The translations under genes were made by a program, and so were the position numbers. 64,000 nucleotides of DNA from Streptomyces hiroshimensis (GTDB taxonomy: Bacteria > Actinomycetota > Actinomycetes > Streptomycetales > Streptomycetaceae): assembly GCF_014650335.1 (NCBI RefSeq), contig NZ_BMUT01000009.1, forward strand, positions 192,889-256,888, written 5' to 3'. Shown here one piece after another: positions 33,929 through 42,120 of this stretch. Positions within the stretch are counted from its first letter, which is position 1; each line of letters starts with the position of its first letter. A model generated the notes under the pieces. The model was given only the letters and a program-made list of their open reading frames with translations, made no database searches and was not told the DNA's origin.

Positions 33929-35565
33929 GCCGGCTGCGGGATCCGCGGGATGTGCGGGGCCTGCGCGGCTTCCTCGCCCGGCCGCGCCCCCTGCGTACCC
34001 GGCTCGTGGTCTCCACCGTCGTCCTGGTCGCCGTCGTCTGCGCGGTGATCGGCACGGTCACGGCCATCGTGCTGCGCAGCTATCTGTACGGGCAGCTCGA
34101 TACGCAGCTCGGCGAAGTGGCGCGGCGGGCCGCGGCGCCCCACCCGCCGGTGGCCCCGGCCCCGGCCCCGGTCCGCCGGGGCGGCCCGCTGGGCTTCGTG
34201 CAGGGCGGCGGCCAGCCCATCGGCACCGTCGGCGCGCTCACCGGGCCCGACGGCCGGGTCGCCGACTCGGCCGTGAGCACTCCCGCGCACGGGTGGCGGG
34301 GCGACGAGCTTGTGCGCGAGCCGCTGACCGCCGCCCAGAGCGAGGCCCTCGCGGGGCTTCCCCGCGACGGCCGGCCGCACGACGTCGGGCTGCCCGGGCG
34401 GGGGCAGTACCGCGCCCAGTCCGCGACCGCCCCCGACGGGACGACGTATCTGGTCGGCATCCCGGCCACGAGTGTTCAGGAGACCCTCAACGCCCTTGTC
34501 GTGGTGGAGGTGTGCGTCACCGCGGCCGGGCTTGTCGCCGCCGGGATCGCGGCTGCGGCGACGGTGCGGATTGCGCTGGGGCCGCTGCGGCGGGTCGCGG
34601 CGACGGCCACGCGTGTGTCCGAACTTCCCTTGGACCGCGGGGAAGTGGCCCTGCACGAGCGCGTGCCCGAGGCGGAGGCCGATCCGCGCACCGAGGTCGG
34701 CCAGGTGGGTGCGGCGCTCAACCGTATGCTGGGGCACGTGAGTTCGGCCCTGACGGCGCGTCAGGAGAGCGAGACGCGCGTCCGGCAGTTCGTCGCCGAC
34801 GCGAGCCACGAGCTGCGGACGCCGCTCGCCTCCATCCGCGGCTACGCCGAACTCACGCGCCGGGCGGGCCTCGGTGGGAGTGCCGGTGGGAGTGCCGGTG
34901 GCGCCAGGGGAGGCCGCGAGGAGATCGGGCCGGTCACCCGGCACGCGCTCGGCCGCATCGAGTCCGAGGCGCACCGGATGACCGGGCTCGTCGAGGACCT
35001 GCTGCTCCTCGCCCGCCTGGACACCGGCCGCCCGCAGGCGTTCGCGGACCTCGACCTCTCTCCGCTCGTGGTCGACGCCGTGAGCGACGCGCGGGCGGCC
35101 GGGCCGGGCCATGTGTGGCGCCTCGACCTGCCGGCCGAACCGGTGGCTGTACGGGGTGACGCGGCCCGTCTGCATCAGGTGCTCGTCAACCTGCTGGCCA
35201 ACGCGCGGACGCATACGCCCGCGGGGACGACGGTGACCGTTCGCCTACGGGGCGCCTCCGGCGGTGGGTGCGTCACGGTGGAGGTGGAGGACGACGGGCC
35301 CGGCATTCCGGCGGAGTTGCTGCCGCATGTCTTCGAGCGGTTTGCGCGGGGGGACGCGTCGCGGACGCGAACCGGCACGGGGGGTTCGGAGGGCTCGGGG
35401 GGTTCGGGACTGGGGCTTGCGATCGTGCGGGCGGTTGTGGCGGCGCATGGGGGGAGGGTGGCGGTGTCGAGTACGGCTGGGCGGACCGTCTTTACGGTGG
35501 AGCTGCCGGTTCGGCGCCGCCGGGAAGCGTCGTCGGGGGTGCCCGCGGAGCACCGTCGGGGCTGA
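33925..35565 (+). CDS. Sensor histidine kinase (HAMP, EnvZ-like core)
   Basis: A 546-residue membrane kinase. Two transmembrane helices (about residues 27-50 and 190-215) enclose an extracytoplasmic sensor loop with a Pro/Ala-rich start. A HAMP-like linker follows, then the DHp domain with His about 295 in FVADASHELRTPLASIRGY, and an HATPase with N-box VNLLANARTHTP, G1 DDGPGIP, FERFARGD and G2 GSGLGLAIVRAVV. GTG 33925 overlaps the regulator stop. Glycine repeats (GGSAGGSAGGARGG) lengthen the DHp hairpin. Glycosyltransferase genes lie directly downstream, suggesting an envelope function. Confidence 0.92.
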   Translation: MSRLRDPRDVRGLRGFLARPRPLRTRLVVSTVVLVAVVCAVIGTVTAIVLRSYLYGQLDTQLGEVARRAAAPHPPVAPAPAPVRRGGPLGFVQGGGQPIGTVGALTGPDGRVADSAVSTPAHGWRGDELVREPLTAAQSEALAGLPRDGRPHDVGLPGRGQYRAQSATAPDGTTYLVGIPATSVQETLNALVVVEVCVTAAGLVAAGIAAAATVRIALGPLRRVAATATRVSELPLDRGEVALHERVPEAEADPRTEVGQVGAALNRMLGHVSSALTARQESETRVRQFVADASHELRTPLASIRGYAELTRRAGLGGSAGGSAGGARGGREEIGPVTRHALGRIESEAHRMTGLVEDLLLLARLDTGRPQAFADLDLSPLVVDAVSDARAAGPGHVWRLDLPAEPVAVRGDAARLHQVLVNLLANARTHTPAGTTVTVRLRGASGGGCVTVEVEDDGPGIPAELLPHVFERFARGDASRTRTGTGGSEGSGGSGLGLAIVRAVVAAHGGRVAVSSTAGRTVFTVELPVRRRREASSGVPAEHRRG

Positions 35566-35637
35566 GCGCCCCCGACTCACAGGTCCGGCACAGGCTGTGC
35601 ACACTCTCGCGACAGGCCCCGCCGACAGGGTCGGGCC

Positions 35638-36942
35638 ATGACCGAGACGACCCCCGCTCCGGCCCGGCACGCTCCTCCCGACACCGGGCCGCTGCCCGCC
35701 CGCAGGGCCCTCCCGCTGCGCGGTCACGGCCCCGTGCTCGACGTCGTGATCCCCGTCCACAACGAGGAGGACGACCTGGAGGCGTGCGTGCGCCGGCTGC
35801 ACGCGCACCTCATGGCCACGCTCCCGTACGGATTCCGGATCACCGTCGCGGACAACGCGAGCACCGACCGCACGCCCGAGGTCTCCGCCGCCCTGGACGA
35901 CGCCTTCGACGAGGTGACCGCCGTCCGGCTGGAGGAGAAGGGGCGCGGGCGGGCGCTGCACACCGTCTGGTCGCTGTCCGAGGCGCCCGTGCTCGCCTAT
36001 ATGGACGTCGACCTGTCCACGGACCTCAACGCCGTGCTGCCGCTCGTCGCCCCGCTGATCTCCGGCCACTCCGACCTGGCCATAGGGACCCGGCTCGCGG
36101 GTGGTGCGCGCGTGGTGCGCGGGCCGCGGCGGGAGTTCATCTCCCGCGCCTACAACATCGTGCTGCGGACGGGGCTCGCGGCGCGGTTCTCCGATGCGCA
36201 GTGCGGGTTCAAGGCGATCCGCAAGGACGTCGCCGAGCGGCTGCTGCCGCTCGTCGAGGACACGGGGTGGTTCTTCGACACCGAGCTGCTGGTGCTGGCC
36301 GAGCGGGCGGGCCTGCGGATCCACGAGGTGCCGGTGGACTGGGTCGACGACCCGGACAGCTCCGTGCGGATCGTCCGCACGGCGGCCGACGACCTGCGCG
36401 GCGTATGGCGCGTGGGGCGCGCCCTGGCCACCGGGGCGCTGCCGCTGGACCGGCTGCGCCGCCCCTTCGGCGACGATCCGCGCGACCGGGCGGTGCCCGG
36501 CGTCCCGCGCGGACTGGCCCGGCAGCTGCTGGGCTTCTGCGCGGTGGGCGTCCTCAGCACGGGCTTCTACCTGGCGCTGTACTCGCTGCTGCGCACGGCC
36601 ACCGGCGCGCAGGCCGCGAACGCGCTCGCGCTGCTGCTGTCGGCCCTCGCCAACACCGCGGCCAACCGCCGGCTGACCTTCGGCGTGCGGGGGCGCGAGC
36701 GCGCGGTCCGCCACCAGGCGCAGGGCCTGGTGGTCTTCGCCGTCGGCCTCGTCCTGACCAGCGGTTCGCTCGCCGCGCTGCACGCGGCGGGCGGCTCCCC
36801 GTCCCACGGCCCGTCCCACGGTGCCGAGCTGGCCGTCCTCGTCACGGCCAACCTCGCGGCGACGGTGCTGCGGTTCTTGTTGCTGAGGGCGTGGGTGTTC
36901 CCGGCGGGATCCGCGGACGCCGGAACGGAGAGGGATCGATGA
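35638..36942 (+). CDS. GT2 glycosyltransferase fused to GtrA-like membrane domain
   Basis: A 434-residue protein. A GT-A family 2 domain (about residues 34-260) has VVIPVHNEEDDLEACV, ADNASTDRTPEV and the metal-binding VLAYMDVDLSTDL, as in polyprenyl-phosphate sugar synthases. A GtrA domain with four helices (about 295-420) starts RQLLGFCAVGVLSTGFY. It probably makes a polyprenyl-phosphate-linked sugar and helps flip it, for use by the adjacent GT39 enzyme. ATG 35638 has AGGG upstream, and the stop overlaps the next ATG. Confidence 0.9.
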   Translation: MTETTPAPARHAPPDTGPLPARRALPLRGHGPVLDVVIPVHNEEDDLEACVRRLHAHLMATLPYGFRITVADNASTDRTPEVSAALDDAFDEVTAVRLEEKGRGRALHTVWSLSEAPVLAYMDVDLSTDLNAVLPLVAPLISGHSDLAIGTRLAGGARVVRGPRREFISRAYNIVLRTGLAARFSDAQCGFKAIRKDVAERLLPLVEDTGWFFDTELLVLAERAGLRIHEVPVDWVDDPDSSVRIVRTAADDLRGVWRVGRALATGALPLDRLRRPFGDDPRDRAVPGVPRGLARQLLGFCAVGVLSTGFYLALYSLLRTATGAQAANALALLLSALANTAANRRLTFGVRGRERAVRHQAQGLVVFAVGLVLTSGSLAALHAAGGSPSHGPSHGAELAVLVTANLAATVLRFLLLRAWVFPAGSADAGTERDR

Positions 36943-38966
36943 CCACGATGACGAAGGCCGCGAAGCTGCGGCTCGCCGCGCTGCTCGCCGTCACCGGTGC
37001 GCTCTACCTCTGGGACCTGAGCGCGTCCGGTTACGCCAACCAGTTCTACGCCGCCGCCGCGCAGGCGGGCGGCGCGAGCTGGAAGGCGTTCTTCTTCGGC
37101 GCGTCCGACGCCGCCGGGGCGATCACCGTCGACAAGCCGCCGGCCGCGCTGTGGCCGATGGGCCTGTCCGTACGGCTCTTCGGGCTCGGCTCGTGGGCGA
37201 TCCTCGTGCCCGAGGCGCTGATGGGCGTGGCCGCGGTGGGGGTGCTGTACGCGTGCGTGCGGCGGCACTTCGGGGAGGCGGCCGGGCTGCTCGCGGGGGC
37301 GGCGTTCGCGCTGACGCCCGTCGCCGCGCTGATGTTCCGCTTCGACAACCCCGACGCGCTGCTGTGCCTGCTGATGGTGTGCGCCGTGGCGTGCGTCCTG
37401 CGGGCGCTGGAGGGCGGGCGGACGGCGTGGCTGCTCCTGGCGGGGCTCTGCTTCGGCCTGGGCTTCCTCACCAAGACGCTGCAGGCGTGGCTCATCCTGC
37501 CGCCGCTCGCCCTGCTGTACGCGGTGTGCGCGCCGGTGCGGCCGCTGCGGCGTGCGGGGCAGCTGCTGCTCGCGGGGCTGGTGACCGTCGTCTCCGGCGG
37601 CTGGTGGGTGGCCGTGGTCGAGCTGTGGCCCGCGGACTCGCGCCCGTACATCGGCGGCTCGCAGCACAACAGCTTCCTCGAACTCACCTTCGGCTACAAC
37701 GGACTCGGCCGCCTCAACGGCAACGAGACCGGGAGCGTGGGCGGAGGCGGCGGGCCCGGTGGCGGCGGGCGCTGGGGCGAGACCGGCATCCTGCGGCTGT
37801 TCGGGACGGACATGGGCGGTCAGATCGCCTGGCTGCTCCCCGCCGCGTTCGCGCTGCTGCTGGCCGGACTGTTCCTGACCCGGCGCGCAGGCCGGACGGA
37901 CATCCGCCGGGCGGCGTTCCTGGCGTGGGGCGGGGCGCTGCTGATGACCTTCGCGGTCTTCAGCTTCATGTCCGGGATCTTCCACCAGTACTACAACATC
38001 GCGCTGGCTCCGTACGTGGCGGCACTGACCGGCATGGGGGCCGTACTGCTGTGGGAGCGCCGGGCCTTCGTCCCGCTGGCGGCGGTCGTGGCGGGGACGG
38101 CCGGCTGGGCGTACGTCCTTCTGGACCGTACGCCGCAGTGGCTGCCGTGGCTGAAGTGGGCGGTGCTGCTGGGCGGGGTCGCGGCGGGGTGTGCGCTGCT
38201 GGGCGCGAAGCGCGGTCCTGTCGCACGGGTCGCCGTGGTGCTGTCCGTGGCGAGCGCGCTCGCGGCGCCCCTGGCGTACACGCTGAACACGGTGCGGACG
38301 CCGCACGGCGGGTCGATCGTGACGGCGGGGCCGGCGGTGAAGGGCGCGGGGCGCTTCGGCGGCGGTGGCGGCATGCGGATGGCGGGGCGGGACGAGCGGT
38401 TCGGCGGTGCGGGTGCGGGTGCGGGTGCGGGTGCGGCCGGGGGCCGGGGGCCGTGGGGTGCGCCGGGTGGGCGCGGGCCTGGTGGTCCTGGTGGACCTGT
38501 TGGGCCTGGTGGGCCTGGTGGACCTGCCGGGTTCCCGGGGAAGGCGCCGCGCGGTGAGCGCCCTGCAGGCGGTGGCATGGGCGGGCTGCTCGGCGGTCAG
38601 CGCGTGAGCGCCGCCGCTGCGGCCGCGGTGAAGAAGGACGCGTCGGAGTACCGGTGGGCGGCGGCCGCGGTCGGTTCGCAGAACGCGGCGGGCTACCAGC
38701 TCGCCACCCAGGTGCCGGTGATGGCGATCGGCGGCTTCAACGGGAGCGATCCGTCGCCGACGCTGCGGCGGTTCGAGGCGTACGCGAAGGAGGGGAAGGT
38801 GCACTACTTCATCGCTTCGGCAGGCGGGGAGATGCGCGGCGGCGGGCGCGGAGGCACGGAGTCCGCCTCGGCCGGGATCGCCTCGTGGGTGGCGGCGCAC
38901 TTCACGAAGGTCACCGTCGGCGGGGCGACGCTCTACGACCTGACGCGGCCGGTGGAGGGCTCGTAG
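36939..38966 (+). CDS. GT39-type polytopic membrane glycosyltransferase
   Basis: A 675-residue integral membrane enzyme of the PMT_2/ArnT-like clan. About 11-13 helices occupy residues 8-450, with the first-loop acidic segment SASGYANQFYAAAAQAG and the conserved ITVDKPPAALWPMG. A Gly/Pro-rich stretch (about 470-560, GGAGAGAGAGAAGGRGPWG) leads to a soluble exported tail of about 110 residues. Family members use polyprenyl-phosphate sugars, which fits the upstream GT2-GtrA partner. ATG 36939 overlaps the previous stop. The acceptor (lipid, polymer or protein) is not evident. Confidence 0.88.
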   Translation: MTTMTKAAKLRLAALLAVTGALYLWDLSASGYANQFYAAAAQAGGASWKAFFFGASDAAGAITVDKPPAALWPMGLSVRLFGLGSWAILVPEALMGVAAVGVLYACVRRHFGEAAGLLAGAAFALTPVAALMFRFDNPDALLCLLMVCAVACVLRALEGGRTAWLLLAGLCFGLGFLTKTLQAWLILPPLALLYAVCAPVRPLRRAGQLLLAGLVTVVSGGWWVAVVELWPADSRPYIGGSQHNSFLELTFGYNGLGRLNGNETGSVGGGGGPGGGGRWGETGILRLFGTDMGGQIAWLLPAAFALLLAGLFLTRRAGRTDIRRAAFLAWGGALLMTFAVFSFMSGIFHQYYNIALAPYVAALTGMGAVLLWERRAFVPLAAVVAGTAGWAYVLLDRTPQWLPWLKWAVLLGGVAAGCALLGAKRGPVARVAVVLSVASALAAPLAYTLNTVRTPHGGSIVTAGPAVKGAGRFGGGGGMRMAGRDERFGGAGAGAGAGAAGGRGPWGAPGGRGPGGPGGPVGPGGPGGPAGFPGKAPRGERPAGGGMGGLLGGQRVSAAAAAAVKKDASEYRWAAAAVGSQNAAGYQLATQVPVMAIGGFNGSDPSPTLRRFEAYAKEGKVHYFIASAGGEMRGGGRGGTESASAGIASWVAAHFTKVTVGGATLYDLTRPVEGS

Positions 38967-38987
38967 AAGCCCTCGCGGAAAACCCTC

Positions 38988-39017
38988 TTGTACGGCGTAG
39001 AGGAGCTCTTGTACGGT
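38988..39017 (+). promoter_or_regulatory. Predicted promoter of the DHA2 efflux gene
   Basis: TTGTAC (38988-38993) and TACGGT (39012-39017) with an 18-bp spacer. The -10 lies inside the left arm of the operator below, and the -35 lies in a third partial copy of the same motif (CTTGTACGGCGTA). Confidence 0.5.
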
Positions 39018-39049
39018 GTACGACGACAACGGGTCGTACACCGTACAAG
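39008..39049 (+). promoter_or_regulatory. Operator: perfect 16-bp inverted repeat
   Basis: CTTGTACGGTGTACGA (39008-39023) and its exact complement (39034-39049) flank a 10-bp spacer. Each arm contains GTAC-GGT-GTAC, itself near-palindromic, so two repressor dimers may bind. The right arm abuts the ribosome-binding site. The TetR at 41123 is the obvious candidate regulator. Confidence 0.8.
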
Positions 39050-39060
39050 GGGGATCTCGC

Positions 39061-40563
39061 ATGACTGCGCCGACCAAGGAATCACCAAGCGCCGCGGAGG
39101 AGCTGCCGAAGCGCAATCCCACGCGCTGGCTGGTGCTCGGCGTGATCTGCCTCGCCCAGCTCACCGTCCTGCTCGACAACACCGTGCTCACCGTCGCCAT
39201 CCCCTCCCTCACGGAGGAGATGGGCGCGGCCACGTCCGACATCCAGTGGATGATCAACGCCTATTCGCTGGTCCAGGCCGGTCTGCTGCTCACCGCGGGC
39301 AGCGCCGCCGACCGCTACGGGCGCAAGAAGCTGCTCGCCGCCGGGCTCGCCCTCTTCGGCATCGGCTCGCTGGGGGCGGGCCTGTCGGAGACCACCGGCC
39401 AGCTGATCGCCGCCCGCGCCGGCATGGGCATAGGCGGGGCGCTGCTGATGACCACCACGCTCGCCGTGGTCGTCCAGGTCTTCGACGAGGAGGAGCGCGC
39501 CAAGGCGATCGGGCTGTGGGGCGCGGTCGGCTCGCTCGGCTTCGCCGCCGGGCCGCTGATCGGCGGGGCGCTCCTCAACCACTTCTGGTGGGGCTCGATC
39601 TTCCTGATCAACCTGCCGGTGGCGGTGCTCGGCCTGCTGGCCGTCCTCAAGTGGGTGCCGGAGTCCAAGAACCCGGCCGGTGAGCGGCCCGACCTGCTCG
39701 GTGCGCTGCTGTCGACGGTCGGCATGACCGGGGTCACCTTCGCGATCATCTCGGGGCCGGGGGAGGGATGGACGTCCGCGCAGGTGCTCGTCTCCGGCGG
39801 AGTGGGTGTCGTGGTGCTGGCGGCGTTCGCCGTGTGGGAGCGGCGGGCTCCGTATCCGATGCTCGACATGCAGTTCTTCCGCAACCGGCGGTTCGTGGGC
39901 GCCGTCTCCGGCTCCATCCTGGTCGCCTTCGGCATGGGCGGATCGTTCTTCCTGCTCACGCAGCACCTGCAGCTCGTGCTGGGGTACGACCCGCTGCAGA
40001 CCGGTCTGCGGATGTCGCCGCTGGCGCTGGTCATCATCGTCCTCAACCTGACGGGCGTCGGGGCGCGCCTCCTGCCGAAGGTCGGTACGCCCGTCTCGAT
40101 CGCGGGCGGCATGGGGCTGCTGGCGGCGGGGCTCGCGGCGATCGCGGTCCTCGGCGCGGACGGGTACGGCGGGATGCTGTTCGGGCTCGTGCTCATGGGC
40201 ACCGGCATCGCGCTGTCCATGCCGGCCATGGCCACGGCGATCATGTCCGCGATCCCGCCGGAGAAGGCGGGCGTCGGGGCCGGGCTCAACGGCACGCTGC
40301 AGGAGTGCGGCAACGGGCTGGGTGTGGCGGTGCTCGGTGCGGTGCTGAACTCGCGCTTCGCGGCGCTGATCCCTGCGGTGGCCGCAGGGGCGGGGTCGCT
40401 GCCGGCGGCGCTGGCGGAGGCCCGCACGGACGCTGATCGCGTGGCGATCGCCGACGCGTTCGCCACGGGTGTGCACACCAGCCAGCTGGTGGGTGCGGCG
40501 GCGGTCCTGGCGGGCGGCCTGACCGCGGCGCTTCTGCTGCGCAGGGCGGAGCGGGCGCAGTAA
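39061..40563 (+). CDS. DHA2-family MFS drug efflux transporter
   Basis: A 500-residue, roughly 14-TM transporter. TM1 has the DHA2 signature LAQLTVLLDNTVLTVAIPSL, followed by the motif-A loop GSAADRYGRKKLLA and motif C GFAAGPLIGGALLNHFWWGS. ATG 39061 has AGGGGG seven bases upstream, directly after the operator. A TetR gene lies 560 bp downstream across the repeated non-coding unit. The family exports cationic and aromatic antimicrobials by proton antiport; the substrate here is unknown. Confidence 0.92.
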   Translation: MTAPTKESPSAAEELPKRNPTRWLVLGVICLAQLTVLLDNTVLTVAIPSLTEEMGAATSDIQWMINAYSLVQAGLLLTAGSAADRYGRKKLLAAGLALFGIGSLGAGLSETTGQLIAARAGMGIGGALLMTTTLAVVVQVFDEEERAKAIGLWGAVGSLGFAAGPLIGGALLNHFWWGSIFLINLPVAVLGLLAVLKWVPESKNPAGERPDLLGALLSTVGMTGVTFAIISGPGEGWTSAQVLVSGGVGVVVLAAFAVWERRAPYPMLDMQFFRNRRFVGAVSGSILVAFGMGGSFFLLTQHLQLVLGYDPLQTGLRMSPLALVIIVLNLTGVGARLLPKVGTPVSIAGGMGLLAAGLAAIAVLGADGYGGMLFGLVLMGTGIALSMPAMATAIMSAIPPEKAGVGAGLNGTLQECGNGLGVAVLGAVLNSRFAALIPAVAAGAGSLPAALAEARTDADRVAIADAFATGVHTSQLVGAAAVLAGGLTAALLLRRAERAQ

Positions 40564-41098
40564 CGGTTCCCTGCCCCGGCGGGGGTGATGGGCGAGGCCC
40601 ATCGGGCCCCTTGGGGCGGGTAGCGGGGCGCGGCCCTCGCGGGGGTGGGGCCGGGCCTTTGAATCCGCCGCGGTGGTGCTTGGCCACCGCGGTGGGTTTC
40701 GGCGGTGCCGTTCCGGCCTGAGGTGGGTCCGGCACCGCCGGGCTGGTGGGGTGTGGTTGCTCGCCGCCGCGGCGAGGCGATGGGCCCGGCCCATCGGGCC
40801 CGGGGGCGCGGCCGGGTCCTGGAATCCGCCGCGGTGGTGCTTGGCCACCGCGGTGGGTTTCGGCGGTGCCGTTCCGGCCTGAGGTGGGTCCGGCACCGCC
40901 GGGCTGGTGGGGTGTGGTTGCTCGCCGTCGCGGCGGGGTGATGGGCGAGGCCCGTCGGGCCCCTTGGGGTGGGTCGGCGCCGCCGGCCGGGTGGGCGGGT
41001 CCTGCTCGCCGTCGCGGCGGGGGCGACGGGGCCGTCGGAGTTGTACCGGAATCGGGGGGCCTCGTGGGGCAGGGCCTAGCATTCGGGGTGGACGGGAC
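40564..41098. repeat. Non-coding duplicated unit (106-bp exact repeat, 161-bp period)
   Basis: A 106-bp block at 40661-40766 recurs without change at 40822-40927. Flanking GATGGGC.../...TCGGGCC segments occur three times (near 40588, 40779 and 40940), so the period is 161 bp. Each copy folds into two hairpins: CCGCGGTGG/CCACCGCGG and GGCGGTGCCG/CGGCACCGCC. No coding bias is seen. Confidence 0.9.
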
Positions 41099-41122
41099 AT
41101 GAGACAGGGAGGCGGCACGGAC

Positions 41123-41923
41123 ATGGCGGGCGGCGGTAAGGGCGCGGCGAGCGGCCCGCGGACCAGTGTGTGGATGGCCGGGAAGCCCGCCCCCGCCCCA
41201 CGGCGCGTGGACGACCAGGGCACGGGCCTCGACCGGCAGCGCATCGTCGCCGCCACGATCCGCCTGCTCGACGCCGAGGGCATCGAGAAGTTCTCCATGC
41301 GGCGCCTCGCCGCCGAGCTGGGCGTGACCGCGATGTCGGTCTACTGGTACGTCGACAACAAGGACGACCTCCTCGAGTACGTCCTCGACGAGATCTGGGC
41401 CGAGGTGGCCCTCCCGGACCTGTCGGACGAGGGCGCCGACTGGCGCGCCCAGCTCCGCAGCCTCGCCGAGGCCTACCGCAGGTGCCTCGCCGGCCACCCG
41501 TGGGCCCCCCGCCTCCTCGGCCGTTACCTCAACCTCGGCCCCCGCTCGATGGCGTTCTCCAACGCCACCCTCGCCGTGATGAACCGCTCCGGCGTCCCCC
41601 AGGACCGCCTGACCGGCGCGCTCGCCGCCCTCTTCCACTTCGTCTACGGCTTCTGCACGATCGAGGGCCTGTACAAGGAGCGTTGCCGCGACGCGGGCGT
41701 CGACGAGGAGGAGTACTTCCTCAACGTCATGAAGGTGGTGTCCGCCGGCTCCGACTGGGCGGCGACCTATCCGGCGGCCGCCGAGGTCACCGAAAGCTGG
41801 ACCGAGGCGGGCAGCATCCAGGAGATGCGCGAGCGCGACTTCAGCGTCGCCCTCGACACGGCGATCGCCGGCATCGAGGCCATGCGCAACCACCCCGGAA
41901 ACCCGGGAACGACCGCTCCGTAG
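41123..41923 (+). CDS. TetR/AcrR-family regulator (TetR_C type)
   Basis: A 266-residue regulator with an extended Gly/Pro-rich N-terminus. The HTH lies at about residues 35-85 (RIVAATIRLLDAEGIEKFSM, RLAAELGVTAMSVYWYVDNK). The tetracycline-repressor-type C-terminal domain contains HPWAPRLLGRYLNLGPRSM and FHFVYGFCTIEGL. ATG 41123 has GGGAGG ten bases upstream; ATG 41099 is an alternative. Its proximity to the DHA2 efflux gene and the palindromic operator at 39008 suggest it controls that exporter, though the two genes are separated by the repeat region. Confidence 0.88.
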   Translation: MAGGGKGAASGPRTSVWMAGKPAPAPRRVDDQGTGLDRQRIVAATIRLLDAEGIEKFSMRRLAAELGVTAMSVYWYVDNKDDLLEYVLDEIWAEVALPDLSDEGADWRAQLRSLAEAYRRCLAGHPWAPRLLGRYLNLGPRSMAFSNATLAVMNRSGVPQDRLTGALAALFHFVYGFCTIEGLYKERCRDAGVDEEEYFLNVMKVVSAGSDWAATYPAAAEVTESWTEAGSIQEMRERDFSVALDTAIAGIEAMRNHPGNPGTTAP

Positions 41924-41967
41924 GCGGCTGACCCGCCCCGTAGACGACCGCCCCGTAGACGACTGAA

Positions 41968-42027
41968 GGCCCCGGCCGGTGGCGCGCAGGCCGTCCCCTG
42001 CCTGTGCGCGCGCCACCACCCGGGGCC
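41968..42027. terminator. Long hairpin between convergent TetR and MFS genes
   Basis: Nested complementary arms GGCCCCGG/CCGGGGCC and GGTGGCGCGC/GCGCGCCACC with further pairing of the AGGC/GCCT loop bases. Confidence 0.8.
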
Positions 42028-42120
42028 CGTCACCGGGTCCCCTCATGCCGTTCAGGTCCCGGTTTCCGTCCGCCGGGGGCGCGTCTCCGCTCGATTCCGC
42101 GCCCCGGCCGACGGGGTCTG

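Noticed and set aside
35268..38966. A 1232-codon plus-strand frame starting inside the sensor kinase
   Set aside because: Only its last 675 codons (from 36939) are the GT39 gene. The upstream part is out of frame with the kinase and GT2-GtrA genes and lacks codon bias.
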